Below are positions 18,075-26,479 of a DNA stretch of 64,000 bases, one piece after another. Position 1 is the stretch's first letter. The number at the start of each line of letters is the position of its first letter. A program made the position numbers and the translations under genes. The stretch covers positions 297,219 through 361,218 of the forward strand of contig NZ_RCZA01000013.1 in the NCBI RefSeq assembly GCF_006438925.1, read 5' to 3'. The notes under the pieces were generated by a model, which saw only the letters and a list, made by a program, of their open reading frames with translations, was not told the DNA's origin and searched no databases. Source of the DNA: Pseudomonas mandelii. Lineage in GTDB: Bacteria; Pseudomonadota; Gammaproteobacteria; Pseudomonadales; Pseudomonadaceae.

Positions 18075-18839
18075 TTATTCGTTGATGCGACGGGCCAGGC
18101 TGTTGGCGCTGTCGATCAGCACCCGGCGGTAGTCGTTGTAATTGTTCTTGGCATCGGCCCGTGGGGCGACGATGCACAGGGTCGCAATGGCCACGCCGTT
18201 CGGGTCTTTCACCGGGGCGGCAAAGCAATGGGTAAAGGTGTCGGCAACGCTATCGAAAGAGAAGAAGCCATCGATAGCGGCCTGACGGATTTCACCGAGA
18301 AACTGTTCAAGCGGCAGGCGTTCACCGTTGGGCAGGATGAAGTCGTCGTGATCAATCAGGTCGACGATTTCCTGGTCGCTCAAGTGCGCCAGCAGCAGGC
18401 GCCCGGAAGCGGTCCAGGGGATCGGCGTGTTCTCGCCGATGTCCGAGGAAATGCGGAAATGCCGCTCGCCCTCTTTCATCAAGGCCACAGTGTATTTTCG
18501 TCCGTTGAGCAGGCACATCTGCGCGGTTTCGCGGGTCTGGCTGACGATCTCCTGCAAGGCATGATCGGCCTCGCGGGTCAGGTCGAAATGGCGTAAATGC
18601 GCTTGCCCGAGGAAGTACAGCTGACGGCCGAGGTAGACGTGACCGTCCTTGCCCACGGCCTCCAGAATCCGTCGTTCCAACAGGGAGGCAACCAATTCGT
18701 AGACCGTGGATTTCGGGCTGCCGATGCCGCTGGCGATTTCGTTCGGGCGCAGGGGCTTGCCGACTTCCTTGAGAAAATCGAGGATATCGAACGCCCGGTC
18801 CAGACCGCGAGCCCGGCGCTTGATGGTGTCTTCGGTCAT
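18075..18839 (-). CDS. IclR-family transcriptional regulator
   Basis: A regulator of 254 residues. The N-terminal winged helix-turn-helix covers about residues 8-75 (GLDRAFDILDFL, LRPNEIASGIGSPKSTVYELVASL) and the C-terminal IclR effector domain covers 85-250. I start it at ATG 18839 (MTEDTIKRR) because the extra 25 residues of the longer frame are translation of the adjacent REPIN. It lies inside the catabolic cluster between the RidA and dehydratase-like genes, so it probably controls this cluster. A TTCCG/CGGAA operator candidate lies upstream of the importer at 22472-22515. Confidence 0.9.
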   Translation of the reverse strand: MTEDTIKRRARGLDRAFDILDFLKEVGKPLRPNEIASGIGSPKSTVYELVASLLERRILEAVGKDGHVYLGRQLYFLGQAHLRHFDLTREADHALQEIVSQTRETAQMCLLNGRKYTVALMKEGERHFRISSDIGENTPIPWTASGRLLLAHLSDQEIVDLIDHDDFILPNGERLPLEQFLGEIRQAAIDGFFSFDSVADTFTHCFAAPVKDPNGVAIATLCIVAPRADAKNNYNDYRRVLIDSANSLARRINE

Positions 18840-18866
18840 TTCAGTATGCTCATTCAATGTTGCCCT

Positions 18867-18956
18867 GTAGGAGCTGCCGCAGGCTGCGATCTTTTGATCC
18901 AGCTCTTCTGGCACCTACAAAAACGCCAGAAGATCGCAGCCTTCGGCAGCTCCTAC
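18867..18956. repeat. REPIN, GTAGGAGCTGCC family
   Basis: Inverted pair between the RidA-like gene and the IclR gene. The left arm is the GCCGCAGGCTGCGATC variant and the right arm GATCGCAGCCTTCGGCAG, with an internal ACCTACAAAAACG spacer. Confidence 0.9.
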
Positions 18957-18971
18957 AAGAGTCACCGCGGT

Positions 18972-19361
18972 TCAGGCCTTTTTCTTGTACGCGACGCAGT
19001 CGATCTCGACCTTGCAATCGACCATCATGTTCGCCTGCACACAGGCCCGGGCCGGTGCGTGTTCGCTTTTGAAATATTCGGAAAACACCTTGTTGAAACT
19101 CCAGAAATCCCGCGGGTCTTCCAGCCACACGCCGGCGCGCACCACGTCTTCCAGGCCGTAACCAGCCTCTTCGAGAATGGCGATCAAATTCTTCATGGTC
19201 TGGTGAGTCTGTTCGACGATGCCACCCACAATGATTTCGCCATCCAGCGCCGGTACTTGCCCGGACACATGCAGCCAGCCATCGGCTTCAACGGCGCGGG
19301 CGAAAGGACGGGGCTGGCCGCCACCGGCGGTGCTGCCGGTGCCGTAACGAGTAATGCTCAT
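18972..19361 (-). CDS. RidA-family (YjgF/YER057c/UK114) protein
   Basis: A protein of 129 residues with the RidA fold text: WLHVSGQVPALDGEIIVGGIVEQTHQT, then the conserved Arg in ARACVQANMMVDCKVEID. RidA proteins hydrolyse the reactive enamine/imine products of PLP-dependent dehydratases. Its place beside a PLP dehydratase-like enzyme suggests clearing of the imine formed when the amino group leaves. Confidence 0.92.
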   Translation of the reverse strand: MSITRYGTGSTAGGGQPRPFARAVEADGWLHVSGQVPALDGEIIVGGIVEQTHQTMKNLIAILEEAGYGLEDVVRAGVWLEDPRDFWSFNKVFSEYFKSEHAPARACVQANMMVDCKVEIDCVAYKKKA

Positions 19362-19404
19362 GAGTGTTTCTCCTGATTGAAAAGTGAAAATGCTTTTAAA
19401 AAAA

Positions 19405-20217
19405 TCAGAACCGCGTGTTCTTGAGAAACTCCGCCAGACGCGGTGATTGCGGGCGTTCGAACAGTTCCTTGGGTGGCCCCTGCTCTTCGATCCGCCCCTG
19501 ATTCATGAAAACGATCTTGTCCGAGACCTCAAACGCAAAACGCATTTCGTGGGTCACCAGCAGCATGGTCATGCCGTCCTCGGCCAGGCCTTTGATCACG
19601 CTCAGTACTTCGCCTACCAATTCCGGATCGAGGGCCGAAGTGACTTCGTCGAACAGCATCAGGCTCGGGTTCATTGCAATCGCCCGGGCAATCGCCACGC
19701 GCTGCTGTTGACCGCCGGACAACTGACCGGGGAAGTGATCGCGGCGTTCCAGCAAGCCGACTCGCTCCAGCCATTTTTCCGCCAGGGCCACCGCTTCATC
19801 CTTGTGCAACTTTTTGACCTTGAGCAAACCGAGGGTGACGTTCTGCAACGCCGTGAGGTGCGGAAACAGGTTGAACTGCTGGAACGCCATGCCGGTCATG
19901 GCCCGATGCCGGGCGATGACTTTTTCCGGGTGCCGCACGCGCTTGCCGTTGACCTCGTCATAACCGATGGACTCGCCATCGAGCATGATCTGCCCGCCCT
20001 GGAACTCTTCGAGCATGTTCACGCAACGCAGCAGCGTGGTCTTACCCGAGCCGCTGGAACCGATCAGCGTCACGACGTTGCCGCGCTGCATGGTCAAGTC
20101 GACGCCCTTGAGCACTTCGAGCTGGCCGTACTTTTTGTGCAACCCGCGAATGTCCAGCAGGGGCTGATCGTTTTGAGCCCTGGCGTCTTTTGCGTTAGAG
20201 AGCTGAGATTGAGTCAT
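19405..20217 (-). CDS. Amino-acid-type ABC transporter ATP-binding protein
   Basis: An ATPase of 270 residues of the polar amino acid (HisP/GlnQ) group. Walker A is GSSGSGKTT, signature LSGGQQQRVAIARA, Walker B SLMLFDEVTSALDPE, and the H-loop is in LLVTHEMRFAFEV. About 20 residues precede the usual family start, which may be a true extension or a later start at a codon not resolved here. The start overlaps the permease stop by four bases (ATGA), so translation is coupled. It energises the importer encoded by the next three genes upstream. Confidence 0.94.
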   Translation of the reverse strand: MTQSQLSNAKDARAQNDQPLLDIRGLHKKYGQLEVLKGVDLTMQRGNVVTLIGSSGSGKTTLLRCVNMLEEFQGGQIMLDGESIGYDEVNGKRVRHPEKVIARHRAMTGMAFQQFNLFPHLTALQNVTLGLLKVKKLHKDEAVALAEKWLERVGLLERRDHFPGQLSGGQQQRVAIARAIAMNPSLMLFDEVTSALDPELVGEVLSVIKGLAEDGMTMLLVTHEMRFAFEVSDKIVFMNQGRIEEQGPPKELFERPQSPRLAEFLKNTRF

Positions 20218-20876
20218 GGCAAGGCCACCCGCTTTTCAATGTGCCGGCCGAGTAATTCGATGGCGTAGTTGATGACGAAAAACAGAAATCCGGCGAACAG
20301 GTAAAACTCGAGGGTCATGAAGGTCCGGGCGATGATCTGCTGCGTACTGAGCAACAATTCGGCCACACCGATCACCGACAGCAGCGTCGAAGCCTTGACG
20401 ATCTCGGTGGACGAGTTGACCCAGGTCGGCAAGATCTGCCGCAACGCCTGAGGCAACAACACGTAGCCCAAAGACTGAAAGAACGTCAGGCCAATGGCCT
20501 TGCTCGCTTCCATCTGACCACTGGGCAGCGCTTGCAACGCGCCACGCACGATCTCGGCGACGTGGGAGCCGCAAAACAGCGTCAGCCCCAACGCACCGGC
20601 CTGAAAGGCACTGATCTGCCAGCCCAATGCAGGCGCCATATAGAAGCAGGCGAGCACCAACACAAACACCGGCGTGCCACGAATCAGGTCGACGTAAAAA
20701 CGAAACGGCGCGCGCATCCAGAACTTGCCGTACGTCAGCACCAGACCGGCGACGATGCCGACCATCGTGCCCAACAGAATCGCCAGGGCCGAGACCTGCA
20801 CGCTGGTCAAAAAGCCTTGCCACAGCACTTCCCGGGCAACCCATAACTCATGCAACCAACTGGGGGATTCGTACAT
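20214..20876 (-). CDS. Amino-acid-type ABC transporter permease 1
   Basis: Inner-membrane permease of 220 residues, HisM/GlnP family. VQVSALAILLGTMVGIVAGL is the start of the core, and GALQALPSGQMEASKAIGLT is the EAA-type coupling loop. It pairs with the permease at 20887-21549 (10 bp away) as a heterodimer. Confidence 0.94.
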   Translation of the reverse strand: MYESPSWLHELWVAREVLWQGFLTSVQVSALAILLGTMVGIVAGLVLTYGKFWMRAPFRFYVDLIRGTPVFVLVLACFYMAPALGWQISAFQAGALGLTLFCGSHVAEIVRGALQALPSGQMEASKAIGLTFFQSLGYVLLPQALRQILPTWVNSSTEIVKASTLLSVIGVAELLLSTQQIIARTFMTLEFYLFAGFLFFVINYAIELLGRHIEKRVALP

Positions 20877-20886
20877 GTGGGGCCTC

Positions 20887-21549
20887 CTATCGGCGAATCG
20901 CCAGACGCTGCTCGAGGTAACGCAGCATCATGGCAATGAGGTAACAGGCCGCCACATAGAGCGCGGTGGTCACCAGCCAGGTTTCAATCACCCGGTAGCT
21001 CTCGACATTGATCTTGCGCGCGTAATAGGTCAGCTCCGGCACGGCAATCGCCGCGGCCAGCGAGGTGTCCTTGAACAGCGAAATGAAGTTGTTCGACAGG
21101 GCCGGCAGCACATTGCGCAGCATCACCGGCACGGTGACGTACGCCTTGACCTGCCATTCGCCCAGACCAATCGCCAACCCGGCTTCGCGCTGCCCCTTGG
21201 GAATGCTCAACAACCCGCCGCGAAACACTTCGGTCAGATACGCCCCTGCATACAGCGACAGGGTGATGATGAACGACGGGATCTTGTCCAGACGAATCCC
21301 CAGGCTCGGCAAGGCGAAGTAGATCAACAGAATCAACACCAGAATCGGCGTGTTACGGATCACCGTCACATACACCGACGCCAGCACCCGCAACGCGCGG
21401 TGCTTTGAGAGCAAAGCAAACGCCATCATCAGGCCGATCACGCAGCCGATGGCGATCGACACCAGCGCCAGTTCGAGGCCCAGACCGAGCCCCGCCAGCA
21501 AGGTGTCGAAATCGCGCCACACGGCGGCAAAATTCAACTGATAGTTCAT
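20887..21549 (-). CDS. Amino-acid-type ABC transporter permease 2
   Basis: Inner-membrane permease of 220 residues, same family as its neighbour. The core is TLLAGLGLGLELALVSIAIG and the coupling loop GLLSIPKGQREAGLAIGLGE. It lies between the binding protein and permease 1 in the usual order SBP-permease-permease-ATPase. Confidence 0.94.
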   Translation of the reverse strand: MNYQLNFAAVWRDFDTLLAGLGLGLELALVSIAIGCVIGLMMAFALLSKHRALRVLASVYVTVIRNTPILVLILLIYFALPSLGIRLDKIPSFIITLSLYAGAYLTEVFRGGLLSIPKGQREAGLAIGLGEWQVKAYVTVPVMLRNVLPALSNNFISLFKDTSLAAAIAVPELTYYARKINVESYRVIETWLVTTALYVAACYLIAMMLRYLEQRLAIRR

Positions 21550-21601
21550 GGTCAGCGGTACCTTGAACGGGGCGATTTATGACCGCCCCGCTCTCACGGG
21601 A

Positions 21602-22450
21602 TCATTTGAATTCGACGGGGAAACCGATGGCTGGTGTCGGCAGATCGACACCGAACCACTGCTTGAAGGAGGCCGCGTAGGTCGGGAATTCAACGCCGGT
21701 CATGGCTTCATGCAATGTGGTGTTGACGAAGTTCAGCCAGTCCTGATCGCCGCGCTTGACCGCGCACGCGTAGGTTTGCGGGCTCCAGGCATAAGCCGGG
21801 CTGCGATAGCGCCCCTGGTTCTGCACCATCAGGTATTTCACCGAGGACTGATCGGTGGCCGCGGCGTCGGCGCGACCGGAGTTCACCGCCTGATACATCA
21901 GGTCCACGCTGTCGTACTGATCGACCTTGGCCTTGGGCAAGGCCTGATGCACCAGTTCTTCGGCGTACACGTTCTGCAGTACCGCCACAGTCACGCTGTC
22001 GCCGGCGGCTTTCAGGTCTTCGATTTCCTTGTACTTGCTGTTGGCCGGTAACAGCAGGCCGACACCTTCGCGGTAGTACGGCAGCGTGAACGCCACTTGC
22101 TGGGCACGGCTGGCAGTCACGGTGATGAACTGGCAGCTCATGTCGACCTTGTCGGTCAGCAGGTTCGGAATCCGCGCATCGGACGACTGCACCACGAACT
22201 CGACCTTGCTCGGGTCGTTGAACAACCCCTTGGCCACCATCCGCGCGATATCGATATCAAAACCCTGCAACTTGCCATCCGCTCCCTGGAAGTGCCACGG
22301 CGCATTGGTACTGCCCGTGCCCACAATCAGTTTCCCGCGGGCCAGCACGCTATCGAGCTTGCTGTCCGCCGCCTGGGCCACACCCATGACAGCAGCCGAA
22401 GCCGCGAGAACAAAAACACACGCTTTAAACAAGGAAGGTCGGCGATGCAT
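21602..22450 (-). CDS. Periplasmic substrate-binding protein of an amino-acid-type ABC importer
   Basis: SBP family 3 protein of 282 residues with a clear signal peptide (MHRRPSLFKACVFVLAASA...VAQA, cleavage before ADSK). The mature part has LIVGTGSTNAPWHF, GFDIDIARMVAKGLF and the VDMSCQFITVTASRAQQVAFT signature. The ATG at 22450 has GGAG eight bases upstream; the GTG at 22459 falls next to this site and is unlikely. First gene of the cluster that includes RidA, the DSD-fold enzyme and KDG kinase. The ligand is probably an amino acid-like sugar acid such as D-glucosaminate (inference). Confidence 0.92.
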   Translation of the reverse strand: MHRRPSLFKACVFVLAASAAVMGVAQAADSKLDSVLARGKLIVGTGSTNAPWHFQGADGKLQGFDIDIARMVAKGLFNDPSKVEFVVQSSDARIPNLLTDKVDMSCQFITVTASRAQQVAFTLPYYREGVGLLLPANSKYKEIEDLKAAGDSVTVAVLQNVYAEELVHQALPKAKVDQYDSVDLMYQAVNSGRADAAATDQSSVKYLMVQNQGRYRSPAYAWSPQTYACAVKRGDQDWLNFVNTTLHEAMTGVEFPTYAASFKQWFGVDLPTPAIGFPVEFK

Positions 22451-22471
22451 GGCAAGCACTCCAGGGTGATG

Positions 22472-22515
22472 TTTATTCCGCTATAACGGAAGGTAGTATG
22501 TAACAACGGAATAAA
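22472..22515. promoter_or_regulatory. Operator candidate with TTCCG/CGGAA half-sites upstream of the importer
   Basis: A 9-bp perfect inverted repeat, TTTATTCCG (22472-22480) and CGGAATAAA (22507-22515). An inner dyad TTCCG-CTATAA-CGGAA (22476-22491) shares the left half-site. It covers the region 22 to 65 bp before the importer start codon. This spacing and nested dyads are usual for IclR-family operators, and the IclR gene of the cluster is the obvious candidate binder. Binding is not shown by the sequence. Confidence 0.6.
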
Positions 22516-22687
22516 CAGCAGAAAGTGTGCCACAGGATGTGGGCGGAATGTTGGGAGATTGAAAAGTGTTTTGAATCAAATGGATGGAGAAAAATACAAC
22601 ACCGACGTTACGAAACGCACAGGAGAACGACCGCTACCGTTGGCTACAAAGTGCGGGTACCTGGTTCACAGTTGGTGTTTTGATGGG

Positions 22688-22732
22688 CTAATTCGGTGCG
22701 GCGCTGGCTGAAAACTCCAGCTCATAGGTCAT
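22688..22732 (-). pseudogene. Truncated RelE-type toxin start (14-codon remnant)
   Basis: The ATG at 22732 overlaps the last 11 bases of the antitoxin gene, as usual in Phd/RelE pairs. It encodes MTYELEFSASAAPN and then TAG. MTYELEF is the common opening of RelE/YoeB-type toxins (MTYxLEF...), after which homology stops. The next 170 bases on this strand show no continuation that I can recognise in any frame. I read it as a toxin gene cut off by deletion or rearrangement. The short length keeps confidence moderate. Confidence 0.6.
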
Positions 22733-22970
22733 CAATCGAAACCTTTATGGTCGGATCGTTTTCCCGCTCTTTACAAAGGGCAAGTAACTCCAAATCATCC
22801 AGTCGATTCATTATGGCTTCGTACTCTTTTGCGGGAACACAATAGAAAGCCGGCTCATTGCGGTTAAGGATCGCAACAGACAGGCCACCGCCGGCAGCGA
22901 CCGTTCCCATCGGATTTTTTTTCAATTCAGAAATGCTGGCCACGACCTTCGAAAGCACGATATGTGTCAT
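22722..22970 (-). CDS. Phd/YefM-family antitoxin (orphan)
   Basis: A protein of 82 residues. The N-terminal DNA-binding fold of the family (MTHIVLSKVVASISELKKNPMGTVA) is followed by LSVAILNRNEPAFYCVPAKEYEAIMNRLDDLEL and an acidic tail that would wrap a toxin. The start at ATG 22970 gives the normal family length; the longer frame from 23057 adds sequence without family character. The expected RelE partner downstream is reduced to a stub, so the antitoxin appears to stand alone. It may still bind its own promoter or neutralise a toxin encoded elsewhere. Confidence 0.88.
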   Translation of the reverse strand: MTHIVLSKVVASISELKKNPMGTVAAGGGLSVAILNRNEPAFYCVPAKEYEAIMNRLDDLELLALCKERENDPTIKVSIDDL

Positions 22971-23079
22971 GAAGTTGTTCCTGATGAGTGAACAAAAAAG
23001 TATCACGCCAGACGCTTCCGGCTTTCCGTGTGTCCTGTCGGGTTGGTCCTGTAACACGGTAAGGAGTGTCCAAGGATAC

Positions 23080-23093
23080 GTAGGAAAACCTAC
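23080..23093. promoter_or_regulatory. Short dyad GTAGG-AAAA-CCTAC in the antitoxin/thioredoxin intergenic region
   Basis: GTAGGAAAACCTAC, followed by a second TAC-CTAC echo, lies about 90 bp before the thioredoxin-like start codon. It could be an activator site for the thioredoxin-like gene; there is no further support. The rest of 22971-23182 shows no gene. Confidence 0.3.
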
Positions 23094-23182
23094 CTACCTG
23101 TTATTTCTGACAGTAGACCCTTCCCTGCGCCTTCCTTTACCGTCGACGGACCGTCAATGGCCGTTGTGAAAAGGAGATTTCA

Positions 23183-23614
23183 ATGAGCTCGATAACCGCC
23201 CCTGCAGCGCTAGCCCCGGTCTACCGCAAAGCCCTGAAAACCTGGCGCCCGGTGATCTTGTACTTCGGCAGTCAGCACTGTCCCGCCTGCGAAATGGCCG
23301 GACCGGTGTTTCGCCAGATCGCCGAGACGTATCGGCATCACGCGCAGATCTACATGCTCAACACTAGCGAATCCCCCCGCCACCCGGACGTCACCGGCAC
23401 ACCCACCGTGCTGTTTTACAAGGAGGGGAAGTTGCTGAAAAAGCTCAAGGGAATCGGCACTGAGCAAACCCTGCAGGAAGACTTCGCCAGGCACATCGGC
23501 AAGGTGAAACCCAGATACACGGCTCGCAAACCGAGCCATGACCTGATGTGGTTACGTAAAACCCTGCGGACCCTGTGCACCGTGCCTCGGGCACGTCAGG
23601 TCGGCAGGGCTTGA
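23183..23614 (+). CDS. Thioredoxin-family protein with CPAC motif
   Basis: A protein of 143 residues with a thioredoxin fold at about 15-105: PVILYFGSQHCPACEMAGPVFRQIA holds a CxxC (C-P-A-C) active site, and the cis-proline loop is GTPTVLFYKEGK. The C-terminal 40 residues are basic (KPRYTARKPSHDLMWLRKTLRTL) and not part of the fold. No signal peptide is seen, so it is probably cytoplasmic. CPAC differs from thioredoxin's CGPC and is expected to change redox potential. GGAG lies eight bases before the ATG. The partner substrate is unknown. Confidence 0.85.
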   Translation: MSSITAPAALAPVYRKALKTWRPVILYFGSQHCPACEMAGPVFRQIAETYRHHAQIYMLNTSESPRHPDVTGTPTVLFYKEGKLLKKLKGIGTEQTLQEDFARHIGKVKPRYTARKPSHDLMWLRKTLRTLCTVPRARQVGRA

Positions 23615-23636
23615 GTTGTCTGTCGCCGGATAGAGC

Positions 23637-23662
23637 GCTTTCGCGAGCAAGCCCGCGAAAGC
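23637..23662. terminator. Hairpin between convergent genes (GCTTTCGCG / CGCGAAAGC)
   Basis: A 9-bp perfect stem with an 8-base loop between the convergent thioredoxin-like and TerC-like genes. It resembles a single REP arm. No T-run is present, so termination is possible rather than sure. Confidence 0.45.
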
Positions 23663-23682
23663 CCCTCAAATCCGGCGCAAAA

Positions 23683-25242
23683 TTACCCGCCGATACGCGC
23701 CAGCAACACGCGTGTCACCCGCCGCTCTTCAATCGCCACCACGGTCATCCGCCAGCCTTCCCACTCATGACTGTCACCGATCATCGGCAGGCGATCCAGC
23801 ACGCTCACCACCAGTCCGGCCAGGGTCTGATAGTCGTCGGTGGGCTCTGCCGCAAACCCGGTTCGCTGTCGCACCCGCGCGAGGTTCAACGCGCCACTGA
23901 CCATGAATCCACCCTTCTCCTCGACCACATCCGGGCCCTCGATTTCGCTGGCGTCAGGCAACTCGCCGGCGATCGATTCGAGAATGTCGGTCATGGTCAA
24001 CAGACCGACGAAGTCACCGAATTCATTGACCACAAACGCAATGTGCGTCGAGGCTTTGCGCATCTGCTCCAGGGCATTGAGGATCGAGTAACTGTCCAGC
24101 AAGTTGATGGTCTTGCGCGCCAAATGCTCAAGACCGGGCGAGTTGCCGGCCAGGTATTCCTTGAGCAATTCCTTCTTGTGCACGAAGCCCAGCGGTTCAT
24201 CCACTGCACCATTGCGAATCAGCGGCAGGCGCGAATAGGACGAATGCATCAGGCGTGTGCGAATGGTGTCGGCATCGTCGGACAGATCGATGTAGTCGAC
24301 GTCAGCACGCACGGTCATCAAGGTGCGGATCGGCCGCTCGGCGAGTTGCAGCACACCACTGATCATCACTCGCTCGCGACGGTCGAACAGTTCTGCGCTT
24401 GGTGCTTCACCGTTGTCCAGCAAGTCGGCAATCTCCTCGCCGACCTCCTCCACGGCCAGCTTGCGGCCACCGAGCAAACGCATCACGGCGTGGGCCGTGC
24501 GCTCACGCATCGGTCGCAAGCCCTGCATGGATTTTTTGCGGCGAGCCCGGGCGATCTGGTTGAAAATCTCGATCAGGATCGAGAAACCGATGGCCGCGTA
24601 CAGGTAGCCCTTCGGAATGTGGAAACCCAGGCCTTCAGCGGTCAGCGCAAAGCCGATCATCATCAGGAAGCCCAGACACAGCATGATCACCGTCGGGTGT
24701 TCGTTGACGAAACGGGTCAGCGGCTTGCTGGCGACGATCATCAGGCCGATGGAAATAATCACCGCGATCATCATCACTGCCAGTTCATCGACCATGCCCA
24801 CAGCGGTAATCACCGCATCCAGCGAGAACACCGCATCGAGCACCACGATCTGCGCCACGATCGGCCAGAACAGCGCGTAAGCCGCGTTGGACGAGCGCTG
24901 GCCAACATGGCCTTCGAGCCGCTCGTGCAATTCCATGGTGGCTTTGAACAACAGGAACACACCACCGAACAGCATGATCAGGTCGCGGCCGGAGAAGCTC
25001 TTGTCGAACACCTCGAACAGCGGCTGAGTCAGCGTCACCAGCCACGAAATACTCGCCAGCAGGCCCAGGCGCATCAGCAACGCCAGGGACAAACCGATGA
25101 TCCGCGCACGGTCGCGCTGCTCGGGCGGCAGTTTGTCGGCGAGGATTGCGATAAACACCAGGTTGTCGATGCCCAGCACCAGCTCCAGCACAATCAACGT
25201 CAACAGGCCCAGCCACGCGGTGGGGTCAGCTATCCATTCCAT
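23683..25242 (-). CDS. TerC-family membrane protein with CBS pair and CorC/HlyC domain
   Basis: A protein of 519 residues. The N-terminal TerC domain (about 1-240) has seven or eight hydrophobic segments and the conserved acidic motifs LELVLGIDNLVFIA and VVLDAVFSLDAVITAVG. Two CBS domains follow (about 300-425), then a C-terminal CorC_HlyC transporter-associated domain (435-515, ending VVAIEERRVTRVLLARI). This is the architecture of E. coli YegH and YoaE. TerC proteins are linked to metal (manganese) efflux and metalation of secreted proteins; the exact role here is not defined. The 267 bp upstream (25243-25509) hold no gene or riboswitch that I can recognise. Confidence 0.9.
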   Translation of the reverse strand: MEWIADPTAWLGLLTLIVLELVLGIDNLVFIAILADKLPPEQRDRARIIGLSLALLMRLGLLASISWLVTLTQPLFEVFDKSFSGRDLIMLFGGVFLLFKATMELHERLEGHVGQRSSNAAYALFWPIVAQIVVLDAVFSLDAVITAVGMVDELAVMMIAVIISIGLMIVASKPLTRFVNEHPTVIMLCLGFLMMIGFALTAEGLGFHIPKGYLYAAIGFSILIEIFNQIARARRKKSMQGLRPMRERTAHAVMRLLGGRKLAVEEVGEEIADLLDNGEAPSAELFDRRERVMISGVLQLAERPIRTLMTVRADVDYIDLSDDADTIRTRLMHSSYSRLPLIRNGAVDEPLGFVHKKELLKEYLAGNSPGLEHLARKTINLLDSYSILNALEQMRKASTHIAFVVNEFGDFVGLLTMTDILESIAGELPDASEIEGPDVVEEKGGFMVSGALNLARVRQRTGFAAEPTDDYQTLAGLVVSVLDRLPMIGDSHEWEGWRMTVVAIEERRVTRVLLARIGG

Positions 25243-25509
25243 AAAAACGTCTCGATCTCTTCAGTGAATTCAGAATGCCGGGCACGGCAAGGCGCGGCGC
25301 GGAGGCCGTGGAACTGCAAGGTCAAAGGTATTCAGACGTCGAAAGACTGGGTGTTTCGCGTGCATCAAGACCGCGCCGTAGCGCGAGGAGAAAGGATAAC
25401 CGGGAGGCTCCGAGAGGGTGTTCATGCACGTCCTGAAAGGAAAAAGGCCTTGGAGCGTACAGGCGAAAGCGACATTTCCTACAGCTGGAAATCATTACAA
25501 AATCTGTAA

Positions 25510-26376
25510 TCAGCGATTTTTGACCCGTTCGATATACCTCGCCACCGCTGGTGATTTTTCGAATCGCCGATAAATCAACGACAACCACGAACTCGCCTCG
25601 CACCCTTTGATTGTCCGGTACACCACGCCGGGCAATCCCACATGGCCGACCACCGACTCAGGCACGACGGCAACGCCCTGCCCCAACGACACCAACGCAA
25701 TGACCGCCACCAACCCGCCCGGTTGCGCCCCGAGTTTCGGCGCAAATCCGCCGTCGGCGGCAACTTGCAAGGTGCCGCTGATTTGCTCCGGCAGAATGAA
25801 CGTCTCGTTCTGCACATGTTCCGGGCCAATCTCTGGCAGTCGGCACAGCCAGGACTCGGTCGGCAGCGCCAGCACAAAACCTTCTGCGTCCAGGCGAATG
25901 GCTTCCAGGCCTTCAGGCAGGGTCATGGGTGAGCGGACATAGCCAATATCGAAACGCCCCTCGACCACCATCATCGGCAATGACGCCATGGGACTTTCCC
26001 GTACGTTCAGGCTGACGTCAGGACACTCGCGGCTGAAGGCTTGCACCTGTTTCTGCAGCAAGCCCGAATACACCGCCGAAGCCACGTAACCCAGTTCGAT
26101 ATGGCCAATATCCCCGCGCCCGGCACGCTGGGCGTTGTACTGAGCGTATTCGAATTGCCGCACCGTCGCCTCGGCCTCGATCAACAGCGCGGCGCCGGCC
26201 TCGGTCAGGCTGACTTCACGTGTCTGGCGCACGAACAATCGCGTGCCGAGTTCGTTCTCCATGTCCTGGATCTGTCGAGTCAAGGTCGGCGGTGCGATAC
26301 CGAGTTGTTCGGCGGCGCGGGTGAAGTTGCCTTGCCGGGCAACGGCCAGAAAATAGCGGAAATGCCGTATGTCCAT
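25510..26376 (-). CDS. LysR-family transcriptional regulator
   Basis: A protein of 288 residues. The N-terminal winged HTH is at 1-60 (MDIRHFRYFLAVARQGNFTR, LGIAPPTLTRQIQDMENELG) and the LysR substrate-binding domain at 90-285. It diverges from an MFS drug-type transporter across 103 bp, the classic layout in which the LysR protein controls the transporter. The effector is unknown. Confidence 0.92.
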   Translation of the reverse strand: MDIRHFRYFLAVARQGNFTRAAEQLGIAPPTLTRQIQDMENELGTRLFVRQTREVSLTEAGAALLIEAEATVRQFEYAQYNAQRAGRGDIGHIELGYVASAVYSGLLQKQVQAFSRECPDVSLNVRESPMASLPMMVVEGRFDIGYVRSPMTLPEGLEAIRLDAEGFVLALPTESWLCRLPEIGPEHVQNETFILPEQISGTLQVAADGGFAPKLGAQPGGLVAVIALVSLGQGVAVVPESVVGHVGLPGVVYRTIKGCEASSWLSLIYRRFEKSPAVARYIERVKNR

Positions 26377-26479
26377 TGGTGCGTTAGCTCAAAGGTAATG
26401 AAGTGACAAGGCACGCCTAACAAGGGAAGCGTCAACAGACGATAAGCTCCACTGACTTTCACAGTAGAGAAATGTTGCT

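Noticed and set aside
22561..22687. Continuation of the RelE-like toxin after its early stop, by frameshift.
   Set aside because: Downstream minus-strand frames gave no text like the RelE core, so a simple frameshift is unlikely and truncation fits better.
25243..25509. Possible riboswitch (yybP-ykoY/Mn type) in the leader of the TerC-like gene.
   Set aside because: The conserved core elements of that riboswitch were not found. A 93-codon frame here is antisense to the end of the LysR gene and has no support.
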